Origin: Colivivens sp963594655
GTDB lineage: Bacteria; Bacteroidota; Bacteroidia; Bacteroidales; Bacteroidaceae
Reading direction: 5' to 3'
Length of the DNA stretch: 64,000 nucleotides
Assembly (NCBI GenBank): GCA_963594655.1
Contig: CAVBFD010000002.1
Coordinates: 1-64,000, forward strand
Shown in pieces: positions 44,129 through 52,315 of this stretch. Each line of letters begins with the position of its first letter. Position 1 is the first letter of the stretch. The position numbers and the translations under genes were made by a program. The notes under the pieces are model-generated. The model was not told the DNA's origin, did not search any database, and worked only from the letters and a program-made list of their open reading frames with translations.

Positions 44129-44881
44129 CTACTGGAAGGTAATCAAAGCCCTTACCGTTGTGGTCTCTTTGCCGTCAACCTCTCCCTTTCTCCGGATTTC
44201 AGCCTGATACTTCAACTGTCCGGTTTCCTTCAGGTAGAAGTTGAGGGTGTCACCGTAGTAGGACTCCGCCACATAGGCCACCTCTACCCTCTTCAGTTCG
44301 TGCTTCTCATAGAAGTCCCTGCTGAACAGGTCGGCCAGATGCACGGCGTACTTCACGCTGTTGAAGTGTCCGTTACAGTCGAGGTCGTGGTATACGGGTT
44401 TGAGGGACATTACAGGGGCATCCACATTCAACGGACGGATATGGCTGTGTCCTGCGATGTCGCATGTCTTGTCCGGATTGAGCAACTGGTCAAAGGCGTT
44501 GCCATAGTGCTGCACTATCTCCAGCGGCTGACGTGTCGTGTTGTCGATTATGGAATAGACAGTCCGCGCGTATCCCAGTACCTCTCCGTCCGCGGTGATT
44601 GCCGCATTTCGGTTTACGAACATACGGTATAGGCTTTCGAACCATGTCTCGACACTGTATTTCTCATACACGCGTGGCATACGGTTCATCTCTATCGTCA
44701 TACGGGATATGACCCATGATCGACCCTCTTTCGCAAGGTCGCCCATACCGTGTCCCACCGCCTCTGAATTCATGTCGGCTGTGTCGAGGATGTTCCTCCC
44801 CAACACTTCAAACAGCAGTTCCTTCCTGAAGTCTACGTCGAACGCGTTCGCGCGGTAGTCGTTTTTGGTAACAGTATTCAT
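44129..44881 (-). CDS. Acyl-ACP thioesterase
   Basis: A 250-residue hot-dog-fold thioesterase with two tandem hot-dog domains (about 5-140 and 150-250), resembling the FatA/FatB-type acyl-ACP thioesterases of Bacteroidetes. It would release free fatty acids from ACP. Conserved stretches include WVISRMTIEM, YARTVYSIIDN and DCNGHFNSVKY, in which the DxNxHxN catalytic residues are seen. The gene has its own -7 box upstream. Confidence 0.85.
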   Translation of the reverse strand: MNTVTKNDYRANAFDVDFRKELLFEVLGRNILDTADMNSEAVGHGMGDLAKEGRSWVISRMTIEMNRMPRVYEKYSVETWFESLYRMFVNRNAAITADGEVLGYARTVYSIIDNTTRQPLEIVQHYGNAFDQLLNPDKTCDIAGHSHIRPLNVDAPVMSLKPVYHDLDCNGHFNSVKYAVHLADLFSRDFYEKHELKRVEVAYVAESYYGDTLNFYLKETGQLKYQAEIRRKGEVDGKETTTVRALITFQ

Positions 44882-44911
44882 CTTGTCGTCTCCTTTCTTG
44901 TTTTACGTCTG

Positions 44912-44919
44912 CAAATTTA
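44912..44919 (-). promoter_or_regulatory. -7 box (TAAATTTG) for the thioesterase gene
   Basis: TAAATTTG followed by C on the minus strand, about 31 bases before the start codon. No TTG at the exact -33 distance. Confidence 0.5.
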
Positions 44920-45020
44920 CAGACTTGCACACGAAAGTGTTCACGACAATGGATTTATTCTCCGCACGGCTTCTCACCGCAATAGAGGGTGTGCAGAATC
45001 ATGCCGTACAGTTGCACACA

Positions 45021-45704
45021 CTACAGTGATTCGAGATACCGTCTTACCACACTGAAGGAACTGTCCGCCATGCTTGCCCAGAAGTCATTGTACTCATCTT
45101 CCTTTGATTCGGCGTCGGCTGTGTCACTTATCACCCGGAACGAGATGAACGGCACACCGTGGAACTGGCAGGTCTGGGCTATAGCGCACGACTCCATGTC
45201 CACAGCCAGTCCGTCGGGGAACTTCTCCCTGATGTGTTTCATCACTTCCTTGTCGGTTACGAAGTGGTCGCCTGTGCAAATCATGCCTACATGTATTGGC
45301 GGCAGACTCTCGTCCAGACTCAGTGCCCTTGCTTTGTCCACCAGCCTACTGTCACTTGCGAACGGTTTCTGTATGTCAAGTACAAAGGTGTCGCCGTCGA
45401 TTACCACATCATGATAAACAGTAGTCTCACTTGCGATGACATCCATAATCCTCAGTCGGTTGCCAAGTCCTCCGGCACAGCCAGAACTGACAACGCAGTC
45501 TGGACGGTAGGCGTTTATCAGTTCGTTCGCCCCTATTGCGGCTGCGACCTTACCGATACCACACTGGTGCAGAATCACCGTCTTGCCGTCCAGTTCACCC
45601 ACGACATACGTGATGCCGTCCTTCACTTCCTTTTTCTTGTCCGCCAGCAATGCCACGAGACGTTCCATCTCTTTCTCCATTGCCACGATTACCGCTATCT
45701 TCAT
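45021..45704 (-). CDS. mtnN: 5'-methylthioadenosine/S-adenosylhomocysteine nucleosidase
   Basis: A 227-residue nucleosidase that removes adenine from MTA, SAH and 5'-deoxyadenosine. The N-terminal VAMEKEME carries the catalytic Glu, and FRVISDTAD carries the catalytic Asp. GCAGGL binds the purine site. Length is typical. It follows the COG0523 GTPase gene by three bases. Confidence 0.95.
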   Translation of the reverse strand: MKIAVIVAMEKEMERLVALLADKKKEVKDGITYVVGELDGKTVILHQCGIGKVAAAIGANELINAYRPDCVVSSGCAGGLGNRLRIMDVIASETTVYHDVVIDGDTFVLDIQKPFASDSRLVDKARALSLDESLPPIHVGMICTGDHFVTDKEVMKHIREKFPDGLAVDMESCAIAQTCQFHGVPFISFRVISDTADAESKEDEYNDFWASMADSSFSVVRRYLESL

Positions 45705-45707
45705 CCT

Positions 45708-46856
45708 TTAATCGTCTATCTTCACAATTCTCAGACACTTGTCAAGTTCACGGCTGATGGCATCCTTGTCGAGGTTCTGGCCGATGAACACCAGTTTCTG
45801 CATCCTGTCGCCATATACATCGTCCCAGTCCTTCAGCACGTCGGGCTGAGAGTCCACCAACCGTTGGAAATCGTCCTTCGGCATGGTGGCGTACCACTGT
45901 CCGGCCTTGCTCACGGTCATCTGCCGTCCCGCCTGCTCGAAGATGTAGCACATGGCAGGCTCGTCGGCGAAGTAACAGATTCCCTTGGCGCGTATCACGT
46001 TCTTCGGCCAGTGCTTGCCCACAAACTCGTCGAAGAGTACGAGGTCGAGCGGCTGACGGCGGTAGTAGACGAACGTGCCGATGCCGTATTCGTCAGCCTC
46101 GCCTTCCTCCTCGTTTTCCTCCTCCGCCTCTTCCATGGCTTTCATCCATGCGGGGGACGTGGACACCTCACCGAAGTTGAACAGTCCGGTGCCTACAATC
46201 TTGTCGAGGTCAACGTCACCGTAGTCGCAGTTTATAATCTCCGCCTTGGGCTGTATGGCGCGTACTATCTTGCGTATGCGCTCCAGCTCTTCGGGTTCCA
46301 CCTCAGACGCTTTGTTCAACAGGACGATATTACAGAACTCAATCTGTTGGATGACCAGACTCTCAAGGTCATCGTCATCGATATTGTCCTTCATCAGGGC
46401 AGACCCGCCACCGAACTCGTCACGCATACGGAGCGCGTCGACCACGGTGACCACACAGTCCAGCACTGGATATCCGTCCTTGTGGAACCTCTCTTCCATA
46501 TAAGGTATGGAACAGATGGTCTGGGCTATCGGAGCTGGCTCACATATGCCGCTTGCCTCGATCACTATGTAGTCGAACCGTTTCATCTTGATGATGTCGG
46601 ACAGTTGCTGCACCAGGTCCATCTTCAGTGTGCAGCAGATGCATCCGTTCTGAAGGGCGACCAGACTTTCGTCCTTCTGCCCCACTACCCCACCTTTCTG
46701 TATGAGGTCAGCGTCGATATTCACCTCACCGATGTCGTTGACGATGACGGCGAACCTGATGCCTTTCCTGTTGGCGAGGATACGGTTCAACAAAGTGGTC
46801 TTTCCGCTGCCCAGATAACCTGTAAGCAGCAATACAGGTGTTGTGTTATTACTCAT
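45708..46856 (-). CDS. COG0523/CobW-family metallochaperone GTPase
   Basis: A 382-residue G3E-family GTPase. Walker A GYLGSGKTT at 13-21, the metal-binding CxCC motif GCICC at 71-75, EASGICEP and a C-terminal CobW_C domain (about 280-375). An acidic insert (EEAEEENEEEGEADE, about residues 241-255) separates the two domains. The family inserts zinc or other metals into target proteins, often under zinc starvation. The client and metal are unknown here. No Zur-type operator was recognised. Confidence 0.92.
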   Translation of the reverse strand: MSNNTTPVLLLTGYLGSGKTTLLNRILANRKGIRFAVIVNDIGEVNIDADLIQKGGVVGQKDESLVALQNGCICCTLKMDLVQQLSDIIKMKRFDYIVIEASGICEPAPIAQTICSIPYMEERFHKDGYPVLDCVVTVVDALRMRDEFGGGSALMKDNIDDDDLESLVIQQIEFCNIVLLNKASEVEPEELERIRKIVRAIQPKAEIINCDYGDVDLDKIVGTGLFNFGEVSTSPAWMKAMEEAEEENEEEGEADEYGIGTFVYYRRQPLDLVLFDEFVGKHWPKNVIRAKGICYFADEPAMCYIFEQAGRQMTVSKAGQWYATMPKDDFQRLVDSQPDVLKDWDDVYGDRMQKLVFIGQNLDKDAISRELDKCLRIVKIDD

Positions 46857-46901
46857 TTCTGTCTTTCTCCTATGTTAGATGTCTATTACGATGCACATTC
46901 C

Positions 46902-49900
46902 TCACTTGACCGCGGAAATAACGAACGTGAATGTCCTGTCCTGGCACGGCATCTGGTATTCGCTTCTCGGCCATGCGCCCCATGAGTTGACACAACCGAT
47001 ACCCATCTGACGCTGGGCGATGTGTACTGAAGTGAGCGGACGCGGAGTGAGGTCGCCACTGTGACGCTGGGCCTTCTCCGTAGCCGGGTCAAGGTCGTCG
47101 TAGAGGTACGGGATGGACTGGCACTCCATCGGTTCGGTAGACTCGAACATCAGACCGCGACCGTTCTTGTCAGTCACCTTCCAGTAGCGCACCTGGGTCT
47201 TGTTGCCCGATTCCTGCGGACGGATATAACCCCAGTACTGGTCAGCCACCGTCTGCTTGTACACACCCAGGGTTGCGAAGTTGTTGCGGTCGATATAGTT
47301 CTCCTCTGGACCCTTGCCGTAGAACTCAATCTGGTCGTACGCCTGTTCCATCTCCAGTTCCATACCGTAACGCATGAGTTGCGGATACTTCTTGCCGTCC
47401 TCGCCCACAGTCATGGTCTCGGTCACGATAACCTTACCTACAGGGGTGACCACATAAGTGAGACTGATCTTAGGCTTGGCAGCAGGGTTGTCTTCCTTCT
47501 TCTGTTCCGCCACATTGACTGTATAGTCCGCCTTCACCACGTAGTTGCCGCCCTCAGTCTCGTACTTGAAGTTGTCGAGATGCAGGTACGGGTTTCTCCA
47601 TGTCCTAAGGTTGCGCTGCATTCCGGCGCCGAAGTCATTGTCAGTTGAGGCGCGCCAGAAGTCAGGTCTCAGTTCGTAGCCCTCCTTCATCACAGGCTTG
47701 CCGTCCACATCCATATATGCGATGTAGCCGTTGTCCTTGTTGAATGTCACGTCGAGACCTCCGGCCTTAACCACCAGATACACACTGTGGTCCTCCACCT
47801 CAACCTTGTCGGCTGATGTCCGGGCCATCAGGGCTGCGGTGTCCACGAACTGGTAGTCGGTCAGCACAAACTGCTGGTAGGCCACCGTGTCGCCCTTCTT
47901 CTGAAGCGGACTGTCGGCATCCAGATCGTAACTTATGTTGCAGACAACCTCCTTACCGGCCAGTTTCTTGTTCTTCAGAGCCTTGGCGATTGCGGCTATC
48001 TTCACTGTCTTGCGTGACTGGGCCTTGATATTGAGACCCGTCAGGTCCACACTACCCTCTTCTATCTTCTCGCCCTCGGCCTCCACAACATAATGCAGGG
48101 TGATGCCCTTGATAGGCTCAAAAAAATTCTCGTTGAAGATTTCCACCTTGCCGCTCTTCTTGTCTACGAGGGTAGTCCAAATGTTCTGGTAGTAGTAGCG
48201 CACCTCCAGAGCGTGCGGATTAGGCACACGGTCGGGGTTGATGAGACCGTTACAGTTGAAGTTGTTGTCCGAAGCTGGGAAGCGTCCGTAGTCGCCACCG
48301 TACGTCCATATCTGCTTGCCGGTCACCTTACTCTTGGCGCGCAGTCCCTGATCGATATAGTCCCAGATGTAACCGCCCTGGTAAGCGGGGTACTTGCGCA
48401 CCATATCCCAGTACTCCTTGAATCCTCCCTCAGAGTTGCCCATGGCATGAGCGTACTCGCACTGGATGAGCGGACGGGGATTGTCGCCCTGCAAGTATCT
48501 CTCACAGTGTTCATAGCCGGCGTACATAGGACAGTAGATGTCGGTCTTGCCGTTCTGTCCCGCCTGTTCGAACTGACAGGGACGTGACGGGTCATACTGC
48601 TTCACCCAGTCGTACGCGTCCTCGAAGTTCTTGCCGTAGCCGGCCTCGTTGCCGAGCGACCACACGATAATCGCGGGATGGTTCTTGTAAGCCCTCAGAT
48701 GGTTCTTCTGTCTCTCGATATGGGCGTCATGGTAATCCTCACGCTTGGCGAGAGTCTTGTCGCCGTACCCCATTCCGTGGCTCTCTATGTTGGACTCCGA
48801 GGTCATGTATATACCGTACTCGTCGCACAGGTCATACCAGCGGGGGTCGTCGGGATAGTGGCAGGTGCGCACCGCGTTTATGTTCAGTTGCTTCATCACC
48901 TTCAGGTCCTGCACCATACGGTCGTAGCTTACCACATAGCCGTAGTCGGGATCCATCTCGTGGCGGTTGACACCCTTGATGAGGACAGGCTGTCCGTTGA
49001 CCAGCAGTTGACGGTTCTTTATCTCCACCTTACGGAAACCCACGTTCTGCGGAATGACCTCAACCACCTTGCCGTCCTTCTGGAGCGTGGTGTACAACTT
49101 ATAAAGGTATGGGTCCTCACCGTTCCACTTATGGCAGTCGGCAAACGCGATGACGCACTCCACGTTCTTCGCGGCGTCCACAGTCTGTTCCTTTACAGTC
49201 TGACCCGCCTTGTCCTTCAGTGTGAACACCACCTTACTGCCAGCCTCGGGCGACTGGATGTCGGCCTTGACAGTGAGCATACCGTCGCGGTAGTCGGGAG
49301 TTAGGTCGGGAGTGATGAACAGGTCATGGATGTGGCTCACAGGACGGGCGTAGACATAACACTCACGGGCGATACCGCAGAGTCTCCAGAAGTCCTGGTC
49401 CTCCAGATAAGACCCGTCGCACCAGCGCATAATCTGCATGGCTATAAGGTTCTTCTCGCCCGGTTTCACGTAAGGGGTGATGTCGAACTCGGCAGCCACC
49501 TTCGAGTCCTCGCTGTAGCCCACATACTGTCCGTTGACATACATGGTGAGGTTGCTCGTGGCAGACCCTATGTGGATGTATACCTTGTCGCCCTTCCAGT
49601 CGGCCGGCAGGGAGAAGTATTGGCGGTAGGAACCCACATGGTTCTCCAGATCCTGCACGTAAGGAGGGTTGGTCTCCCAGTCGTTGCGCCACGCGTAACA
49701 GTTGTTCACATAAGTAGCGTTGCCGTAGCCGTTCATTTCCCAGATACCGGGGACAGGCATCGTACCCCACTTGCTGTCGTCATAGTCCAACTTGTAGAAG
49801 CCGTCGGGACGCTTGTCCGCATCCTTGACCCAGTTGAACTTCCACGTACCCTCGATGGAGAGGAAGCGGGAGGATTTCTCCTTCACGCCCGACTGTGCGA

Positions 49901-50054
49901 GCTGACTGTTCTCATAAGCGAAATAAGTAGCCACGTTGTCCAACCGGTTGTCGCTGTTGACCCTCGGGTCGTTCCAGCAGTTGGCAGGTTGGGCTTGTGA
50001 CGCCAGGGACACGAGCGCCGCGCCCAAGGCAATAGTTAGGACCTTTGTGTTCAT
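46902..50054 (-). CDS. GH2 beta-galactosidase (LacZ-like)
   Basis: A 1050-residue secreted GH2 enzyme. The signal peptide ends near SQAQ (residue 22). The jelly-roll sugar-binding domain (about 25-230), immunoglobulin-like domains, TIM barrel (about 345-640) and C-terminal bgal_small_N domain (about 770-1050) are in the usual order. Acid/base Glu470 lies in SLGNEAGYG and the nucleophile Glu533 in QCEYAHAMGNS. It releases terminal beta-galactose from glycans. The frame stays open upstream of 50054, but that upstream part covers the NlpC and trxB genes in another frame; the ATG at 50054 with its promoter is the true start. Confidence 0.95.
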   Translation of the reverse strand: MNTKVLTIALGAALVSLASQAQPANCWNDPRVNSDNRLDNVATYFAYENSQLAQSGVKEKSSRFLSIEGTWKFNWVKDADKRPDGFYKLDYDDSKWGTMPVPGIWEMNGYGNATYVNNCYAWRNDWETNPPYVQDLENHVGSYRQYFSLPADWKGDKVYIHIGSATSNLTMYVNGQYVGYSEDSKVAAEFDITPYVKPGEKNLIAMQIMRWCDGSYLEDQDFWRLCGIARECYVYARPVSHIHDLFITPDLTPDYRDGMLTVKADIQSPEAGSKVVFTLKDKAGQTVKEQTVDAAKNVECVIAFADCHKWNGEDPYLYKLYTTLQKDGKVVEVIPQNVGFRKVEIKNRQLLVNGQPVLIKGVNRHEMDPDYGYVVSYDRMVQDLKVMKQLNINAVRTCHYPDDPRWYDLCDEYGIYMTSESNIESHGMGYGDKTLAKREDYHDAHIERQKNHLRAYKNHPAIIVWSLGNEAGYGKNFEDAYDWVKQYDPSRPCQFEQAGQNGKTDIYCPMYAGYEHCERYLQGDNPRPLIQCEYAHAMGNSEGGFKEYWDMVRKYPAYQGGYIWDYIDQGLRAKSKVTGKQIWTYGGDYGRFPASDNNFNCNGLINPDRVPNPHALEVRYYYQNIWTTLVDKKSGKVEIFNENFFEPIKGITLHYVVEAEGEKIEEGSVDLTGLNIKAQSRKTVKIAAIAKALKNKKLAGKEVVCNISYDLDADSPLQKKGDTVAYQQFVLTDYQFVDTAALMARTSADKVEVEDHSVYLVVKAGGLDVTFNKDNGYIAYMDVDGKPVMKEGYELRPDFWRASTDNDFGAGMQRNLRTWRNPYLHLDNFKYETEGGNYVVKADYTVNVAEQKKEDNPAAKPKISLTYVVTPVGKVIVTETMTVGEDGKKYPQLMRYGMELEMEQAYDQIEFYGKGPEENYIDRNNFATLGVYKQTVADQYWGYIRPQESGNKTQVRYWKVTDKNGRGLMFESTEPMECQSIPYLYDDLDPATEKAQRHSGDLTPRPLTSVHIAQRQMGIGCVNSWGAWPRSEYQMPCQDRTFTFVISAVK

Positions 50055-50103
50055 TGTATTGTTAATGATAATTTGCTGTATTGTCAATGATAATTTGATG
50101 TTG

Positions 50104-50133
50104 CAAATATACGAAGAGTTGCCGACCCGACAA
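50104..50133 (-). promoter_or_regulatory. Promoter of the beta-galactosidase gene
   Basis: On the minus strand TTG (50133-50131), 19 bases, then TATATTTG (50111-50104) followed by C. The leader to the ATG at 50054 would be about 43 bases. It lies downstream of the NlpC/P60 stop. Confidence 0.75.
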
Positions 50134-50152
50134 AACAATTGCCGCACAAGTT

Positions 50153-50680
50153 TCATTTCACCTTGCCGCCGCCAATCCAGCAGTCCACATAATACCGGCT
50201 GTTGAGGTCGTCCACGACAACCCCACGGGAACCGCTCGCATGGATGAACTTGTCGTCCTTGAGGTAGATGCCCACATGATTGATGTTCTTGCGCCTCACC
50301 TTTCCAGAAGTCACGAAGAACACGAGGTCGCCACACTTCAGTTTGCCCCTGCGTACCTTCTTGCAGTCCAACTCGTACTGGTCCGCGCTCTTGCGGTGGA
50401 GCGACTTCCCGTAGACCTTCTTGTAAATCTGTGTGGTCAGTCCCGAACAGTCCACTCCCCTGCGGTCGTTGCCCCCGTAACGGTAGGGAACGCCTATCCA
50501 CCGCGCGGACTCCACCATCAGTCCCCAGTCGTCGTCCACCCCTATGTCGAACCCCAGAGCCAGTCCGGCACGCACCAGTTCGCGCATATCCTGGTTCTTG
50601 TAGTACACGGATCGTGAACTGTGGCAGGAAGAGAGGATGGCCACAGTCACCGCGACCAGAAGACAGAGGCGCGCGTTCAT
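50153..50680 (-). CDS. NlpC/P60 peptidase lipoprotein
   Basis: A 175-residue protein with a lipoprotein signal (ILSSC, Cys19). The NlpC/P60 domain has Cys78 in VDCSG as nucleophile, His135 in NHVGIY and His147 in FIHAS. These enzymes cut peptide links in peptidoglycan, usually gamma-D-glutamyl-meso-DAP bonds. Its start overlaps the trxB stop by 4 bases. Confidence 0.92.
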   Translation of the reverse strand: MNARLCLLVAVTVAILSSCHSSRSVYYKNQDMRELVRAGLALGFDIGVDDDWGLMVESARWIGVPYRYGGNDRRGVDCSGLTTQIYKKVYGKSLHRKSADQYELDCKKVRRGKLKCGDLVFFVTSGKVRRKNINHVGIYLKDDKFIHASGSRGVVVDDLNSRYYVDCWIGGGKVK

Positions 50681-51606
50681 TCCGCCAAGTACTTCTCCGC
50701 CTCCATGGCGGCTTTACAGCCAGACGCCGCGGCCACGATGGCCTGTCTGTAGAGAGGGTCAGCCACGTCACCTGCGGCAAACACGCCCGGCACATTCGTC
50801 TTGGGAGTACCACCGACAGTCTTGATGAACCCCGTCTCGTTCGTCTCTATCCACGGCTTGAACACGTCTGAGTTGGGTTTGTGGCCTATGGCGAGGAAGA
50901 ACCCGTCAATCGGCAGGTCGTAACGCGCCTCGTCAGTCTCACCCTTGCGACGCACCAGGTGCGCGCCCTCCACGCCGTTCTCTCCGTACAGTCCCTCGGT
51001 GTTGGTCTCGAACAGTACGTCAATCTTCTCGTTCTTCGCCACCCTGTCCTGCAAAATCTTTGAAGCGCGGAGATAAGGCTTGCGCACGATGAGGTACACC
51101 TTTGAGGCAAGTCCCGCCAGATAGAGTGCCTCGCCACAGGCAGTGTCGCCTCCGCCCACTACAGCCACCACCTTCTTGCGGTAGAAGAAGCCGTCGCACG
51201 TGGCACAGGCACTGACACCCTGTCCCATGTATTTCTTCTCGTCAGCCAGTCCGAGGAACTTGGCGCTGGCTCCTGTGGCGATTATGACCGTGTCAGCCTC
51301 AACCTCACTACCGTCCTCGAAGCCGAAGACATAAGGAGCCTTGCCGAGGTCGCAACGCACACATACATGCTCACGGATCTCAACTCCGAACTTCTCCACC
51401 TGCTGACGCATCAGGTCCATCAAGTCCTGTCCCGACAGTTCCTCCGGGTGTCCCGGGAAGTTCTCTATTGAGTCAGTGATGGTCAGTTGTCCTCCCGGTT
51501 GTATTCCTTCATAGACAACTGGCTTCAGGTTAGCCCTACTTGCATAAATGGCGGCGGTGTATCCCGCCGGTCCCGATCCGATAATAAGACACTTAATATG
51601 TTCCAT
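50677..51606 (-). CDS. trxB: Thioredoxin-disulfide reductase (TrxB)
   Basis: A 309-residue flavoprotein of the low-molecular-weight thioredoxin reductase type. GSGPAGYTAAIYASRA binds FAD, Cys134 and Cys137 in CATC form the redox pair, GGGDTACGEA binds NADPH and GVFAAGDVADP closes the FAD site. It uses NADPH to reduce thioredoxin. It is downstream of the LolA-like gene and upstream of NlpC/P60. Confidence 0.96.
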   Translation of the reverse strand: MEHIKCLIIGSGPAGYTAAIYASRANLKPVVYEGIQPGGQLTITDSIENFPGHPEELSGQDLMDLMRQQVEKFGVEIREHVCVRCDLGKAPYVFGFEDGSEVEADTVIIATGASAKFLGLADEKKYMGQGVSACATCDGFFYRKKVVAVVGGGDTACGEALYLAGLASKVYLIVRKPYLRASKILQDRVAKNEKIDVLFETNTEGLYGENGVEGAHLVRRKGETDEARYDLPIDGFFLAIGHKPNSDVFKPWIETNETGFIKTVGGTPKTNVPGVFAAGDVADPLYRQAIVAAASGCKAAMEAEKYLAE

Positions 51607-51636
51607 TCCTAATACGTATATCCTTTGTTGTGATTT

Positions 51637-52245
51637 CTACCTCAAGTCAATTACATCCGCCTTAGGGTAGTTCTTCTTGTTGAACCTGAAGGCGGAGTCA
51701 GCCTGCTTCGATCCCTTCTTGTATGCCGTGACACTAATCTCCACATTGCCCTTGCTGTAGCCCATCATGACGTAGGTGGGACGGTTGTCCGCGCGGTTGA
51801 CACGTATGATGGCCTTCTGGATGGACGACTTGGGGGAAGTGGCTGTAAGTATAATCTCGTATTGCGCCTTGGTGTTGTTTCCGAACGTCACATCATACCC
51901 GGTCTGGTAGATTCCGAGGAATGCGTACGGATTGATTTTGGACAACTGGGTCTGTGTGGGTTCGGTCACGTTCACCTCCTCGTTCTCCTTGGAGTACGAC
52001 CACATCGTCTTGCCGTCGAACCACGTAGTGTGGTTGCTCAGTCGGGTGCGGAACTTGTTGCCCTGCAGCAGGACAGAACCCTCGTCCTCGTCGTCCCCCA
52101 TCCTTATGGCAAAGTCGGCAGTGATACTGGGACATTTCTTGTACTCAGCATACACCTTGTCTAGTACACCCCTCGCGTCAATCGCATGAGCCGCCATTGC
52201 CACGACTGCGAATAAAACAGTGAAAACGAATCTTGCGTTCTTCAT
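51637..52245 (-). CDS. LolA-like outer-membrane lipoprotein carrier
   Basis: A 202-residue exported protein with a signal peptide (AAHA, about residue 20). Its beta-rich mature domain (FRTRLSNHTTWFDGKTMWSY and IRVNRADNRPTYVMM regions) matches the LolA/LolB half-barrel fold used to carry lipoproteins across the periplasm. In Bacteroidetes it commonly follows ftsK. The sequence is diverged from LolA of E. coli. Confidence 0.8.
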   Translation of the reverse strand: MKNARFVFTVLFAVVAMAAHAIDARGVLDKVYAEYKKCPSITADFAIRMGDDEDEGSVLLQGNKFRTRLSNHTTWFDGKTMWSYSKENEEVNVTEPTQTQLSKINPYAFLGIYQTGYDVTFGNNTKAQYEIILTATSPKSSIQKAIIRVNRADNRPTYVMMGYSKGNVEISVTAYKKGSKQADSAFRFNKKNYPKADVIDLR

Positions 52246-52315
52246 ATTTATTTCTCCTTTAACTGATAAATATTTTTCTCGAAAGTCTTCCTGTTTTTTC
52301 CCGAAGACCTTCCGG

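Noticed and set aside
45159..46985. 608-codon open frame on the plus strand
   Set aside because: It is antisense to mtnN and the COG0523 gene and has a residue composition typical of antisense frames (His, Val, Leu rich). No domain pattern and no start signals.
50055..50813. Upstream extension of the beta-galactosidase frame
   Set aside because: The frame stays open for about 250 codons before the ATG at 50054 but lies over the NlpC/P60 and trxB genes in another frame, has no signal peptide or homology, and the promoter sits just before 50054.
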